64,000 nucleotides of DNA from Caballeronia sp. SL2Y3 (GCF_022879575.1 NZ_CP084263.1:558001-622000), one strand, 5' to 3'. Positions 25,955 to 35,285 are shown, counted from the stretch's first letter. Made by a program: numbers and translations. The notes: generated from the sequence alone by a model not told the origin.

Positions 25955-26980
25955 ATGACACAGCCTACCGATACCGCCGCGCTCGCCAGCGACAAACCCG
26001 CCAACGGCTTGCGCTCACGCGTGTTCTCGCCGACCGCGCTGCAAAAGCTCCTTGCATTCGCAAGCCTGATCGTGCTGCTCGTGTTCTTCAGCTTCGCGTC
26101 GCCCGCCTTCATGCAGATGGATAACATCCTCGGCATCTTGCAGGCGACGGCCGTGAACGGCGTGCTCGCCATTGCATCGACATTCGTGATCGTGACGGGC
26201 GGCATCGACTTGTCCGTGGGCACGCTCATGACATTTACCGCCGTGATCTGCGGCGTGTTTCTCACCTACTGGCACATGCCGATGTGGGTGGGCATCATCG
26301 CGGCCCTTGTGACGGGCGCGGTGTGCGGCACCATTTCCGGCACGCTCACGGCCAAGATGAAGATCCCGCCCTTCATCGCGACGCTCGGCATGATGATGCT
26401 GCTCAAAGGTCTTTCGCTCGTGGTGTCGTCGGACAAGCCGATCTATTTCACCGACACCGAGAACTTCTACATGATCTCGCAGGACTCGCTCATCGGCTAC
26501 TTTCTGCCGAGCGTGCCGATTCCGAATGCGGTGCTGATCCTCTTCGTCGTGGCGATCGTGAGTTCCATTGCGTTGAACCGCACGGCGCTCGGCCGCTATA
26601 CGTTCGCGCTCGGCAGCAACGAGGAAGCGGTGCGTCTTTCGGGCGTGAACGTGGATCGCTGGAAGATCGCCATTTACGGGCTGGGCGGCGCGATCTGCGG
26701 CATCGCGGGCCTGTTGATCGCTTCGCGTCTGAACTCGGCGCAGCCTGCGCTCGGACAAGGCTATGAACTCGATGCCATCGCTGCCGTCGTGATCGGCGGC
26801 ACGTCGTTGAGCGGCGGCTCGGGCACGATCCTCGGCACCATCATCGGCGCGTTCATCATGAGCGTGCTGACCAACGGTCTGCGCATCATGTCGGTCGCGC
26901 AGGAATGGCAGATCGTCGTAACCGGACTCATCATCATTCTCGCGGTGTATGGGGATATTCTGCGTCGCAGGAAGCGTTGA
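25955..26980 (+). CDS. Sugar ABC transporter permease (RbsC/AraH type)
   Basis: A 341-aa polytopic membrane protein. ATG 25955 is favoured by AAGGA 6 nt upstream; an ATG at 25934 overlaps the ATPase stop. CUT2 permease marks include 'VTGGIDLSVGTLMTFTAVI', 'IPPFIATLGMMMLLKGLSL', 'ALGSNEEAVRLSGVNVDRWK' and 'VIGGTSLSGGSGTILGTIIGA'. It forms the homodimeric pore for the upstream ATPase and the downstream binding protein. Confidence 0.92.
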   Translation: MTQPTDTAALASDKPANGLRSRVFSPTALQKLLAFASLIVLLVFFSFASPAFMQMDNILGILQATAVNGVLAIASTFVIVTGGIDLSVGTLMTFTAVICGVFLTYWHMPMWVGIIAALVTGAVCGTISGTLTAKMKIPPFIATLGMMMLLKGLSLVVSSDKPIYFTDTENFYMISQDSLIGYFLPSVPIPNAVLILFVVAIVSSIALNRTALGRYTFALGSNEEAVRLSGVNVDRWKIAIYGLGGAICGIAGLLIASRLNSAQPALGQGYELDAIAAVVIGGTSLSGGSGTILGTIIGAFIMSVLTNGLRIMSVAQEWQIVVTGLIIILAVYGDILRRRKR

Positions 26981-27047
26981 GCATCAGGCGCGCAAAGAAG
27001 ACGTATCAGCAAATCAAAGAGACAGTCTATCCAGGAGGAGAACCTTC

Positions 27048-27989
27048 ATGTTCAAAAGAAGAATCATCGGTGTCCTGATCGGTTTCGGCGCGATCGCCAC
27101 GGCGGCCAGCACGGCCTATGCGGACGAAGCGTATATACCGCTCATCTCCAAGGGGTTTCAGCACCAGTTCTGGCAAGCGGTGAAGTCGGGCGCGGAGCAG
27201 TCGGCGAAGGAGCATAACGTCAGGGTGACGTTCGAAGGTCCCGAAACCGAAGCGATGGTCGACAAGCAGATCGACATGCTTTCGGCCGCGCTTTCGAAGA
27301 AGCCGCAGGCTATCGGCATCGCGGCGCTGGACAGCAAGGCGTCCGTCCCGCTGCTCCGGCGCGCGCAGAACAACAAGATTCCGGTCATCGCGTTCGACTC
27401 GGGCGTCGACAGCGACATTCCGCTCACGACCTGCACGACCGATAACCTCGCCGCCGCCGCGCTCGCGGCCGACAAGATGGCCGACGCCATCGGCAATTCA
27501 GGCGAAGTCGGCGTGATCGTGCACGACCAGACGAGCCGCACGGGCATCGACCGCCGCGACGGCTTTCTGAACGGGATGAAGTCGAAGCACCCGAACATCA
27601 AGATCGTGTCGGTGCAGTACGGCGGTGGCGATCACTTGAAGTCGGCTGAAATCGCGAAGGCGATGATTCAGGCGAACCCGAACATCAAGGGCATTTTCGG
27701 CGCGAACGAGGGCTCGGCGGCAGGCGCGGCCATCGGCATCAAGGAGTCGGGAAAGAAGCTCGTGCTGATCGGCTACGACTCGGGCAAGGAGCAGAAGGAG
27801 GACATCACTTCGGGGCTGATGTATGGCGCGATCACGCAGAACCCGATCGGCATCGGCAGATGCGTGGTTGATTCGGCGGTGAAGGCGCTCAAGGGCGAGA
27901 AGCTGCCGAAAAAGGTCGATACCGGCTTCTACTGGTACGACAAGAGCAACATGACCGATCCGAAGATCGCGGCTGTGCTTTACGACTGA
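27048..27989 (+). CDS. Sugar ABC transporter substrate-binding protein (RbsB type)
   Basis: A 313-aa periplasmic protein with AGGAGGAG before the ATG and a signal peptide ending STAYADEA. The ribose/galactose-binding fold is clear: 'FWQAVKSGAEQSAKEHNV', 'ALDSKASVPLLRRAQNNKIPVIAFDSG', 'IFGANEGSAAGAAIGI', 'IGYDSGKEQ'. It delivers the sugar to the permease encoded just upstream. Last gene of the ABC operon, followed by a strong hairpin. Confidence 0.92.
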   Translation: MFKRRIIGVLIGFGAIATAASTAYADEAYIPLISKGFQHQFWQAVKSGAEQSAKEHNVRVTFEGPETEAMVDKQIDMLSAALSKKPQAIGIAALDSKASVPLLRRAQNNKIPVIAFDSGVDSDIPLTTCTTDNLAAAALAADKMADAIGNSGEVGVIVHDQTSRTGIDRRDGFLNGMKSKHPNIKIVSVQYGGGDHLKSAEIAKAMIQANPNIKGIFGANEGSAAGAAIGIKESGKKLVLIGYDSGKEQKEDITSGLMYGAITQNPIGIGRCVVDSAVKALKGEKLPKKVDTGFYWYDKSNMTDPKIAAVLYD

Positions 27990-27998
27990 TCGTGGCAT

Positions 27999-28034
27999 AG
28001 CGGCGCATCGCGCGGCTTCATGCGATGCGCTGCT
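27999..28034. terminator. Bidirectional hairpin after the sugar ABC operon
   Basis: AGCGGCGCATCGC (27999-28011) pairs with GCGATGCGCTGCT (28022-28034) with one mismatch and a 10-nt loop. It fills the gap between the binding-protein stop and the convergent glycine-rich gene. Confidence 0.65.
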
Positions 28035-28037
28035 TTG

Positions 28038-28409
28038 CTACTGGCCCGTGCCGCCGTTTCTCGTCGACCCGGTGGACGATTCGCGTCCGGTCGGCGTGCC
28101 GCCGCTGCCGTTGCCGCTGCCGTTGCCGTTGCCGTTTCCGCTGCCCGGCGTCGCGGCGGTTCTGCCGCCGCCCGTGCCGCCGCTATTGCCCGTTCCGCCG
28201 ACGCCGCCTGTGGTCCCGCCCGGTCCGCCTGTCGCGCCAGTGGCCGCGGCGCTGGTCCCGCCGTTGCCGCCCGTCGATTCGCCCGCGCTGACGCCGCCTG
28301 TATGTTTCGCGTCGCCCATGCCGCCGAGGCCGGCGCTGCCTGCGGCGAAGGCCGCGCTGGAAAGCGACACGATCGCGGCTGCGACCAGTGTCCTCGATAC
28401 GTTCGTCAT
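28038..28409 (-). CDS. Secreted glycine-rich low-complexity protein
   Basis: A 123-aa protein starting MTNVSRTLVAAAIVSLSSAA with GGGAGAA before the ATG and a signal peptide ending AFAAG. The mature region is dominated by Gly, Thr, Ser and Asn, with GGTGG-type runs and a GNGNGNGSGNGSGG stretch encoded by a near-tandem GGCAAC repeat. Such sequence is expected to be disordered or surface-exposed. The repeat tract at 28095-28150 may vary in length between strains. Function unknown; the reading frame, SD and signal peptide make it a real gene. Confidence 0.6.
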   Translation of the reverse strand: MTNVSRTLVAAAIVSLSSAAFAAGSAGLGGMGDAKHTGGVSAGESTGGNGGTSAAATGATGGPGGTTGGVGGTGNSGGTGGGRTAATPGSGNGNGNGSGNGSGGTPTGRESSTGSTRNGGTGQ

Positions 28410-28483
28410 GTGCGTTCTCCCTTGACTGCCCTTGACTGCCTTCGTTGCCCGCAATGCGCATGCCATTGCGACGCAGCAGTGCG

Positions 28484-29386
28484 TTAGAGCGCGTCGACGG
28501 AAGAAGCGAATGCGCGCGCCGTCTCGATGAAGTTCGCGGTCTTGGCGCGCGTCGCCTCTATCCGCGAGGCCAGCGCGAGCCGGATCGAAATGACCTTGCC
28601 CGACACCTCGCGGTACGCGACGCCTTCCACCTGAATCTGGCAGACGGACGCGGGCACGAGCGATACGCCGAAGCCGGCCGCCACCAAGTTGACCACCGAC
28701 GAAAGCTGCGGCGCCTGCTGGCCCGCAATCGGCTCGAACCCGGCCTCCCTGCATGCGCCGACGATCACGTCGTGCAGCGTCGGACTCGCGACGCGCGGAA
28801 GCATCACGAACGGGTCGTCGGCGAGCGCGGACAGCGCGAGCTTTTTCTTCCGGGCAAGCGGGTGCGTGCTGGGCAGCACGGCGCGCATCGGCTCGATGGC
28901 GATGTGATTGAACTCGACGCCCGCGGGCGACTGACTGCCGAGCCGCACGAACGCGACATCGACGGTGCCTGCATCGAGCCACGCGAGCAACTGCGCCGTG
29001 TTGCCTTCCGCGAGCGTCAGCACGACGTTCGGATACGACTGGCGATACGCGCGGATCAGCTTCGACACGACCGGATTGAACGCGGCCGATCCCGTGAAGC
29101 CGATGTTCAGTTGCCCCATCTCGCCGCGCCCCGCGCTTTGCGCGTTCTCCACGGCGGCGCGGGCGTCTTCCAGAATGCGCCGCGCGTCGGTGGCGAACGC
29201 TTCGCCAGCCTCCGTGAGCACGACGCCGTGCCCCGTCCGGCGGAAAAGCCGCACGCCGATTTCGTCTTCGAGCGCGTGAATCTGCTGGCTCAGCGGCGGC
29301 TGGCCGATGCCGAGGCGTTCGGCTGCGCGCGTGACGTTTCGCTCTTCCGCGACGGCCAGGAAATACCGGATGTGACGCAGTTCCAT
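28484..29386 (-). CDS. LysR-family regulator (CatR/BenM-like)
   Basis: A 300-aa LTTR: helix-turn-helix in 'ELRHIRYFLAVAEERNVTRAAERLGIGQPPLSQQIHALE', then a periplasmic-binding-like effector domain. The HTH wording matches the CatM/BenM branch, which senses aromatic-derived acids, but effector identity is uncertain. It is divergent from sdhCDAB with a 15-bp palindrome at 29392-29406 just ahead of its ATG. Confidence 0.9.
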   Translation of the reverse strand: MELRHIRYFLAVAEERNVTRAAERLGIGQPPLSQQIHALEDEIGVRLFRRTGHGVVLTEAGEAFATDARRILEDARAAVENAQSAGRGEMGQLNIGFTGSAAFNPVVSKLIRAYRQSYPNVVLTLAEGNTAQLLAWLDAGTVDVAFVRLGSQSPAGVEFNHIAIEPMRAVLPSTHPLARKKKLALSALADDPFVMLPRVASPTLHDVIVGACREAGFEPIAGQQAPQLSSVVNLVAAGFGVSLVPASVCQIQVEGVAYREVSGKVISIRLALASRIEATRAKTANFIETARAFASSVDAL

Positions 29387-29391
29387 GCGAT

Positions 29392-29406
29392 ATACGTGAA
29401 ACGTAT
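29392..29406. promoter_or_regulatory. LysR-type palindromic box upstream of sdhC/LysR
   Basis: ATACGT-GAA-ACGTAT is a perfect 15-bp palindrome with the T-N11-A core of LysR boxes, 5 bp from the LysR start and about 205 bp from sdhC. It is probably an autoregulatory site; whether it also affects sdh is unknown. Confidence 0.55.
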
Positions 29407-29611
29407 TTCAGATAGAGGAGATAGATATTGGACAGTATAACAATCGCGCGACAAAATACCGCTGTCGCGCAGTCCGCGCGTCTGTTACGCGCCCGTTACG
29501 CGCCCCACGATCACCGTCAGCCCGCCCGTCCAGAGGCACGCGCGACGGATCGCACAAATCGCGTGCCGGCAGCGTCTGCGTTCATCGGAATTCAGAAAGA
29601 AGGGGTCTAGC

Positions 29612-30022
29612 ATGGCTGAAGCCGTAAAAAAACCAAGGCCCGAGTACCGGAACATCGGGCTTGGACAGATCGCGAAGTATCGCTTGCCGTGGGCGGGCAA
29701 GGTGTCCATTCTGCATCGCATCAGCGGTCTGTTGCTCTTCATCGCGCTGCCCTTTCTCTTGTATCTGCTGGACCAGAGCCTCACGTCCGAGATCAGCTTC
29801 GACGCATTCAAGGGCTTTCTCGCGCACCCCATCGTCAAGATCATCACGCTCGTGCTGTCGTGGGCGTATCTGCATCACTTCTGCGCGGGTATCCGCTTCC
29901 TCGTGCTCGACATGCACGTCGCCGTGAACAAGGAAGGCGGACGGCAGACCGCCATCGCGGTGCTGGTCGTGTCGCTCGTGCTGACGCTTGTCGTCGCGCT
30001 GAAACTTTTCGGAGCCTTCTAA
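29612..30022 (+). CDS. sdhC: Succinate dehydrogenase cytochrome b556 subunit
   Basis: A 136-aa membrane protein with three TM helices. 'RPEYRNIGLGQIAKYRLPWAGKVSILHRISGLLLF' has the quinone-site Ser/Arg region, and 'LHHFCAGIRFLVLDMH' contains the haem-ligand His. It anchors complex II and binds haem b and ubiquinone. First gene of sdhCDAB; sdhD starts 2 bp after its stop. Confidence 0.95.
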   Translation: MAEAVKKPRPEYRNIGLGQIAKYRLPWAGKVSILHRISGLLLFIALPFLLYLLDQSLTSEISFDAFKGFLAHPIVKIITLVLSWAYLHHFCAGIRFLVLDMHVAVNKEGGRQTAIAVLVVSLVLTLVVALKLFGAF

Positions 30023-30023
30023 C

Positions 30024-30392
30024 ATGGGAACGCAAAACCGGGTCGGCCCGAAGCGCCTCGTCGTGGGCGCGCATTACGGCACAGGCGAATGGCTCGCGCA
30101 ACGCGTGACGGCCGTCGCCGTGGCGGTGTACACGCTCTTGCTGCTCGTGCTCTTTTTCGGCGCGCATAACTTCTCCTACGAAGGCTGGGCCGGCATCTTC
30201 GCGATGCAGTGGATGAAGCTCGCCACCTTCGTCGCCTTGCTCTCGCTCTTCTATCACGCGTGGGTCGGCATGCGCGACATCTGGATGGATTACGTGAAGC
30301 CCGTCGGATTGCGCCTGGGCCTGCTGGTGCTCACCGTCCTGTGGCTCATCGGATGCGCCGGCTACGCTGCACAGATTCTCTGGAGAGTTTAA
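30024..30392 (+). CDS. sdhD: Succinate dehydrogenase membrane anchor subunit
   Basis: A 122-aa three-TM protein beginning MGTQNRVGPKRLVVGAHYGT. 'LSLFYHAWVGMRDIWMDYVKP' is the conserved haem/quinone segment of SdhD. It partners SdhC in the membrane domain of complex II. Tightly packed between sdhC (2 bp) and sdhA (5 bp). Confidence 0.95.
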   Translation: MGTQNRVGPKRLVVGAHYGTGEWLAQRVTAVAVAVYTLLLLVLFFGAHNFSYEGWAGIFAMQWMKLATFVALLSLFYHAWVGMRDIWMDYVKPVGLRLGLLVLTVLWLIGCAGYAAQILWRV

Positions 30393-30397
30393 AGAAC

Positions 30398-32173
30398 ATG
30401 GCTGCAATCAAGACTTCCTTGCCGCGTCGTCGTTTCGACGTGGTGATCGTGGGCGCGGGCGGCTCGGGCATGCGCGCGTCGCTGCAGCTCGCGCGTGCGG
30501 GCCTGTCCGTCGCGGTGCTCTCCAAGGTGTTTCCGACGCGCTCGCATACGGTGGCCGCGCAGGGCGGCATCGGCGCATCGCTCGGCAACATGAGCGAAGA
30601 CAACTGGCACTACCACTTCTACGACACGATCAAGGGCTCCGACTGGCTCGGCGATCAGGACGCGATCGAGTTCATGTGCCGCGAAGCGCCCAATGCCGTG
30701 TACGAGCTGGAACACATGGGCATGCCGTTCGACCGCAATCCGGACGGCACCATCTATCAGCGCCCGTTCGGCGGCCACACCGCGAACTACGGCGAGAAGC
30801 CGGTGCAACGCGCGTGCGCGGCTGCTGACCGCACCGGTCACGCGCTCTTGCACACGCTGTATCAGCAGAACGTCGCGGCCAAGACGCACTTCTTCGTCGA
30901 GTGGATGGCGCTGGACCTGATCCGCGACGCCGACGGCGACGTGCTCGGCGTGACCGCGCTCGAAATGGAAACGGGCGACGTCTACATCCTCGAAGGCAAG
31001 ACGACGCTGTTCGCCACGGGCGGCGCGGGTCGCATCTTCGCGGCATCGACCAATGCGTTCATCAATACGGGCGATGGTCTCGGCATGGCCGCGCGCTCGG
31101 GCATCGCGCTGCAGGACATGGAGTTCTGGCAGTTCCACCCAACGGGCGTGGCGGGCGCGGGCGTGCTGATCACGGAAGGCGTGCGCGGTGAAGGCGGCAT
31201 CTTGCGTAACGCGAACGGCGACCGCTTCATGGAACGTTACGCACCGACGCTCAAGGACCTCGCGCCGCGCGACTTCGTTTCGCGCTCGATGGACCAGGAA
31301 ATCAAGGAAGGACGCGGCGTGGGTCCGAACAAGGACCACGTGCTGCTGGACCTGTCGCACATCGGCGCCGAGACGATCATGAAGCGTCTGCCGTCGATTC
31401 GCGAGATCGCGCTGAAGTTCGCCAACGTCGACTGCATCAAGGAGCCGATTCCCGTGGTGCCGACCATCCACTATCAGATGGGCGGTATTCCGACGAACAT
31501 GCATGGACAAGTGGTCGGCACGGCCAAGGGCTACGACGATCCGGTCAACGGCTTCTACGCAGTGGGCGAATGCTCGTGCGTGTCGGTGCACGGCGCGAAC
31601 CGTCTGGGCACGAACTCGCTGCTCGACCTCGTGGTGTTCGGCCGCGCGGCGGGCAATCACATCATCAAGCACGCGACCGAGATGAAGGAGCACAAGCCGC
31701 TGCCGGCGGACGCCGCCGACTTCGCGATGGAACGGCTCGCGGTGCTGGAAAAGTCGACCTCGGGCGAATACACGCAGCACATCGCCAACGACATTCGCGC
31801 GACGATGCAATCGCACGCGGGCGTGTTCCGCACTTCGAAGCTCTTGGAAGAGGGCGTCGGCAAGATCGCGGAGTTGGCCGAGCGCGTGAAGCACGTGCAT
31901 CTGAAGGACAAGTCGAAGGTGTTCAACACCGCGAAGGTCGAGGCGCTGGAGCTGGCGAATCTGATCGAAGTGGCGCGCGCGACGATGGTCTCGGCCGAGG
32001 CGCGCAAGGAAAGCCGCGGCGCGCATGCGCACAGCGACTACGAACATCGCGATGACGAGAACTGGATGCGTCATACGCTGTGGTTCAGCGAAGGCAATCG
32101 CCTCGACTACAAGCCGGTGCAGATGAAGCCGCTGACGGTCGAATCGGTGCCGCCGAAGGCGCGTACCTTCTAA
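30398..32173 (+). CDS. sdhA: Succinate dehydrogenase flavoprotein subunit
   Basis: A 591-aa flavoprotein. FAD-binding 'DVVIVGAGGSGMRASLQLA', the covalent-FAD His in RSHTVAAQGGIGASL, 'HPTGVAGAGVLITEGVRGEGG' and the active-site Arg region 'VHGANRLGTNSLLDLVVFGR' are all present. It oxidises succinate to fumarate. Length is normal for the family. Confidence 0.97.
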   Translation: MAAIKTSLPRRRFDVVIVGAGGSGMRASLQLARAGLSVAVLSKVFPTRSHTVAAQGGIGASLGNMSEDNWHYHFYDTIKGSDWLGDQDAIEFMCREAPNAVYELEHMGMPFDRNPDGTIYQRPFGGHTANYGEKPVQRACAAADRTGHALLHTLYQQNVAAKTHFFVEWMALDLIRDADGDVLGVTALEMETGDVYILEGKTTLFATGGAGRIFAASTNAFINTGDGLGMAARSGIALQDMEFWQFHPTGVAGAGVLITEGVRGEGGILRNANGDRFMERYAPTLKDLAPRDFVSRSMDQEIKEGRGVGPNKDHVLLDLSHIGAETIMKRLPSIREIALKFANVDCIKEPIPVVPTIHYQMGGIPTNMHGQVVGTAKGYDDPVNGFYAVGECSCVSVHGANRLGTNSLLDLVVFGRAAGNHIIKHATEMKEHKPLPADAADFAMERLAVLEKSTSGEYTQHIANDIRATMQSHAGVFRTSKLLEEGVGKIAELAERVKHVHLKDKSKVFNTAKVEALELANLIEVARATMVSAEARKESRGAHAHSDYEHRDDENWMRHTLWFSEGNRLDYKPVQMKPLTVESVPPKARTF

Positions 32174-32194
32174 GGCAAGGGCAAGGATATCCAA

Positions 32195-32896
32195 ATGGCA
32201 AAGAGAATTTTTGAGGTCTACCGGTACGATCCGGACAAGGACGCCGCGCCGCGCATGCAGAGCTACGAGCTCGATCTGACGCATGAACGCATGCTGCTCG
32301 ACGCGCTGGTGAAGCTGAAGGAGCTCGATGAAACGCTGTCGTTCCGTCGCTCGTGCCGCGAAGGCGTGTGCGGCTCGGACGCGATGAACATCAACGGCAA
32401 GAACGGTCTCGCGTGTCTCACGAACCTGAACGATCTGCCGCAGCGCATCGTGCTGCGTCCGTTGCCGGGGCTGCCGGTGGTGCGCGATCTGATCTGCGAT
32501 TTCACGCAGTTCTTCAATCAGTATCACTCGATCAAGCCGTACCTGATCAACGACACGCCGCCGCCGGAGAAGGAGCGTTTGCAGTCGCCGGTGGAGCGCG
32601 ACGAACTGGACGGGCTGTATGAGTGCATTCTGTGCGCAAGCTGCTCGACGTCGTGCCCGAGCTTCTGGTGGAATCCGGACAAGTTCGTGGGACCGGCGGG
32701 CTTGTTGCAGGCGTATCGCTTCATCGCCGATAGCCGCGATCAGGCCACCGGCGAGCGGCTCGATAATCTGGAAGACCCGTATCGCCTGTTCCGCTGCCAC
32801 ACCATCATGAACTGCGTCGACGTGTGCCCGAAGGGACTCAACCCGACGAAGGCCATCGGCAAGATCAGGGAAATGCTGGTGCGGCGGGCGGTTTGA
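32195..32896 (+). CDS. sdhB: Succinate dehydrogenase iron-sulfur subunit
   Basis: A 233-aa protein with the [2Fe-2S] ligands in '[22 protein letters not shown]', and the [4Fe-4S]/[3Fe-4S] ligands in [16 protein letters not shown] and '[17 protein letters not shown]'. It passes electrons from SdhA to the membrane quinone site. In many Burkholderiaceae sdhE and gltA follow sdhB; here they do not. Confidence 0.97.
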   Translation: MAKRIFEVYRYDPDKDAAPRMQSYELDLTHERMLLDALVKLKELDETLSFRRSCREGVCGSDAMNINGKNGLACLTNLNDLPQRIVLRPLPGLPVVRDLICDFTQFFNQYHSIKPYLINDTPPPEKERLQSPVERDELDGLYECILCASCSTSCPSFWWNPDKFVGPAGLLQAYRFIADSRDQATGERLDNLEDPYRLFRCHTIMNCVDVCPKGLNPTKAIGKIREMLVRRAV

Positions 32897-32996
32897 TACA
32901 CGCATCGTTTTGACTTGCGGCTCATCGTGGGCCGCGTCTGACTACCGCAAAGCTCAACGCGATCGATCCGGTCGCGCGTCTATCCTCTTCTTCGCT

Positions 32997-33025
32997 CTCG
33001 ACCGCCCGGTAACGCGGCGGTCGAG
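32997..33025 (+). terminator. Strong hairpin after sdhB
   Basis: CTCGACCGCC (32997-33006) and GGCGGTCGAG (33016-33025) form a perfect 10-bp stem with a 9-nt loop, 100 bp after sdhB and 190 bp before the next gene. No U-tract. Likely marks the end of the sdh transcript. Confidence 0.55.
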
Positions 33026-33215
33026 ACGATGTCTTCCTTTCATCTTTCACCGAAGCCGCTTCAGCCTGCATGTCGTTGCCGCGACGCGCAGCGCGACGAC
33101 GCATGGTGGTGCGAGATGTCATGTCCGTTCCTTGGATTCGATTCGAGCCCTCATTCAACGATTCCGCGATCCATTTGTAAAATGAATGATTTTCCGCATC
33201 TGATAACGGCATCGA

Positions 33216-34097
33216 ATGGAACTGAAACTGTTGAAGACGTTTCTCGCGGTGGCGGAACTGCGTCATTTCAGCCGCGCGGCGGAGGCGTTGTACCTGAGCC
33301 AGCCCGCCCTCAGCAAGCAGATCGGCGCGCTGGAAGCGAGCCTCGGCGGCAAGCTGTTCGAACGCGGCAGGCATGGGGCTGAGCTGACGCTCTTCGGTGA
33401 AGCGTTTCTGCCGGATGCGCAGGCACTGATGCGCGACGCCGACGATATCCTCGCCCGCGCCCGCGATGCCAGCAGCGGCAGAACCGGGCATTTGCGCATC
33501 GGCATTTGCCTTTCGGTGCTGACGCTGGTGCCGCGGCTCATTGCGGACTTTCGCCGGCAGAATCCCGGCGTGGCGATCACGCTCTCCGATCTCTCATCGT
33601 CTGAGCAGAGCCGTCGCATTCTCGCCGGCAAGCTCGATGCAGGCTTCATGCGCCTGCCGGCGGCGAGCGGACTGACGTCGTTCAGAGTAATCGACGAAGG
33701 TCTCGCGCTCGCGATGCCCGCGGATAGCCGCTACAAGCGGCTTCCCACCGACCTCGGCGTGCTGAATGACATCGGCTTTATCGCGTTGTCGCACGCACGC
33801 GGTCCCGGTCTCGCGGCGCAGATCGACCGATGGTGCGGCGAGCGGCATTTCGTGCCACACGTCACGCAGCACGCGGAAGACGTGCAATCAGTGCTCACGT
33901 CGGTTGCGGCGGGCGTGGGCGTCGCGTTCATTCCGTCGCGCGCGCAGCATTTGCTACGCGATGCAACCGTCCTGCCGCTGAACGGCAAACATGCGAAGTG
34001 GCGCGTGGGTTTGGCGTGGCCATCGGCGAAAGAGAATGCGGTCACGGCGCGCTTCGTGCGCCATGTGCGCGAGGCATTGAAGGACGCGGCAACATAG
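33216..34097 (+). CDS. LysR-family regulator
   Basis: A 293-aa LTTR with the HTH 'LKTFLAVAELRHFSRAAEALYLSQPALSKQIGALE' and a standard effector domain ('GHLRIGICLSVLTLVPRLIADFRRQNPGVAITL'). A small palindrome CATTT-GTA-AAATG (33172-33184) lies about 30 bp upstream and could be its own site. It is not divergent from an obvious target: the next gene converges (AraC, minus strand), and upstream is sdhB. Target and effector are unknown. Confidence 0.88.
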   Translation: MELKLLKTFLAVAELRHFSRAAEALYLSQPALSKQIGALEASLGGKLFERGRHGAELTLFGEAFLPDAQALMRDADDILARARDASSGRTGHLRIGICLSVLTLVPRLIADFRRQNPGVAITLSDLSSSEQSRRILAGKLDAGFMRLPAASGLTSFRVIDEGLALAMPADSRYKRLPTDLGVLNDIGFIALSHARGPGLAAQIDRWCGERHFVPHVTQHAEDVQSVLTSVAAGVGVAFIPSRAQHLLRDATVLPLNGKHAKWRVGLAWPSAKENAVTARFVRHVREALKDAAT

Positions 34098-34112
34098 TAA
34101 GGATGCCGAACG

Positions 34113-35138
34113 TTATTTTCGAAGTTCGCCCGGTCCCTTACCCGTCCAGCGTTTCAACGCGCGACGGAAGTTCGCCGTGTCGCTGAAGCCGAGCAGCATG
34201 GCGACGTCGTCGGTATTCATCTTTGTCGTCTTCAGATACTCGAGCGCGAGGGAGCGGCGCACATCGTCGACGATCGCGAGAAACGACGTGCCTTCCGCTT
34301 GCAGACGCCGCCGCAGCGTGCGCGTCGTCATGTGCATCTGCTCGGCCGTGGCCTCCATGCCGGGAAAGACGCCGGGCGTGCTCATCAGTATCTGATAGAC
34401 CTCGCCCGAGACGCCGCTCGATGTCTTCGCCTGACCGATTAGCCTGTCGCACGTTTCCTGCAAGAGGGATGCCGTGAGCTGATGCGCGAGTTGCGGCTTG
34501 CGATCGAGAATGGCGCTGTCGTAAATCAACTCGCATTGCTCTTGCTCGAAATAGCAAGGACAGCCGAGATACTCCGGGTAAATGTCCGCATGCGCGGGCG
34601 CGGGATACGAGAAGCATGCCTTGATCGGCGGACACAGCCCGCCCGCGACATCCTGCAGATGCGTGACATGCTGCGTGTACTGCTGCTCGATGATGAACTC
34701 TCGCAACTCGCGCGACGGGCTAGAGATGAACGCGTCGGGAAAGGTCCAGACCATGCGGTCCGGATACTCGGTCCATTCGATGGCAACCGTAGGCGTGGCG
34801 AGCCGATGATATTTCACGCCCAGCTTGAAGTAGTCGCGCAGCGAGAGGCAGGACATGAGGGCATACCCGTACATGCCGTAAGCCGAAAGATGCAGCTTCC
34901 TGCCGACCATGAACGGCGTGGCGGGATCGCACGATAGCGAGATCGCGTTCCTGCACACGGCCGCGTACTGGCCGATGGACGTGAGCACGGACGCATCCTG
35001 CAACGCCTCCACGCTCAGGCCCGTGCCGCGCAAACTATCGGCGGGCGCGATGCCTTGCTCCGCCAGGACCTCGACCAGCGCCGCGATCTTGTACGGCGCG
35101 TACATGCGTTCGTTGAGTGGGGGCCGGATCGTCGCCAT
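34113..35138 (-). CDS. AraC-family regulator with arabinose-binding-like N-domain
   Basis: A 341-aa protein. The N-terminal two thirds match the Arabinose_bd (PF12625) family seen in OruR/ArgR-like AraC regulators ('KIAALVEVLAEQGIAPADSL'). The C-terminal double HTH includes 'MTTRTLRRRLQAEGTSFLAIVDDVRRSLALEYL' and 'DDVAMLLGFSDTANFRRALKRWTGKGPGELR'. Divergent from the beta-keto acid cleavage enzyme gene at 35286, so probably the activator of the 35286-39263 operon, induced by its substrate. Confidence 0.88.
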   Translation of the reverse strand: MATIRPPLNERMYAPYKIAALVEVLAEQGIAPADSLRGTGLSVEALQDASVLTSIGQYAAVCRNAISLSCDPATPFMVGRKLHLSAYGMYGYALMSCLSLRDYFKLGVKYHRLATPTVAIEWTEYPDRMVWTFPDAFISSPSRELREFIIEQQYTQHVTHLQDVAGGLCPPIKACFSYPAPAHADIYPEYLGCPCYFEQEQCELIYDSAILDRKPQLAHQLTASLLQETCDRLIGQAKTSSGVSGEVYQILMSTPGVFPGMEATAEQMHMTTRTLRRRLQAEGTSFLAIVDDVRRSLALEYLKTTKMNTDDVAMLLGFSDTANFRRALKRWTGKGPGELRK

Positions 35139-35184
35139 GACTCGCTCGCTGGATTCGCTATGTCCTCGCAGGACTTTCGCCTGT

Positions 35185-35203
35185 CCGGAAATGACCTTTC
35201 CGG
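35185..35203. promoter_or_regulatory. Inverted repeat between AraC gene and BKACE operon
   Basis: CCGGAAA-tgacc-TTTCCGG, perfect 7-bp arms, lies 47 bp from the AraC start and 83 bp from the BKACE start. It is a candidate operator, although AraC-family sites are more often direct repeats. Confidence 0.4.
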
Positions 35204-35285
35204 CCCGATGCTAACTCACTAACATCAGTGTCACAAGCCGCCGTTGCGCGAAGCGCGGCGGCAACATGGAGACGAGGACAGCATC

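Noticed and set aside
28025..28487. Plus-strand Pro/Arg-rich frames opposite the glycine-rich gene
   Set aside because: Pro- and Arg-rich mirror of the GGC repeats; only the minus strand has an SD and signal peptide.
30389..32905. 838-codon minus-strand frame across sdhA/sdhB
   Set aside because: High-GC shadow with Arg/His-rich composition and no domain; sdhA and sdhB are certain on the other strand.
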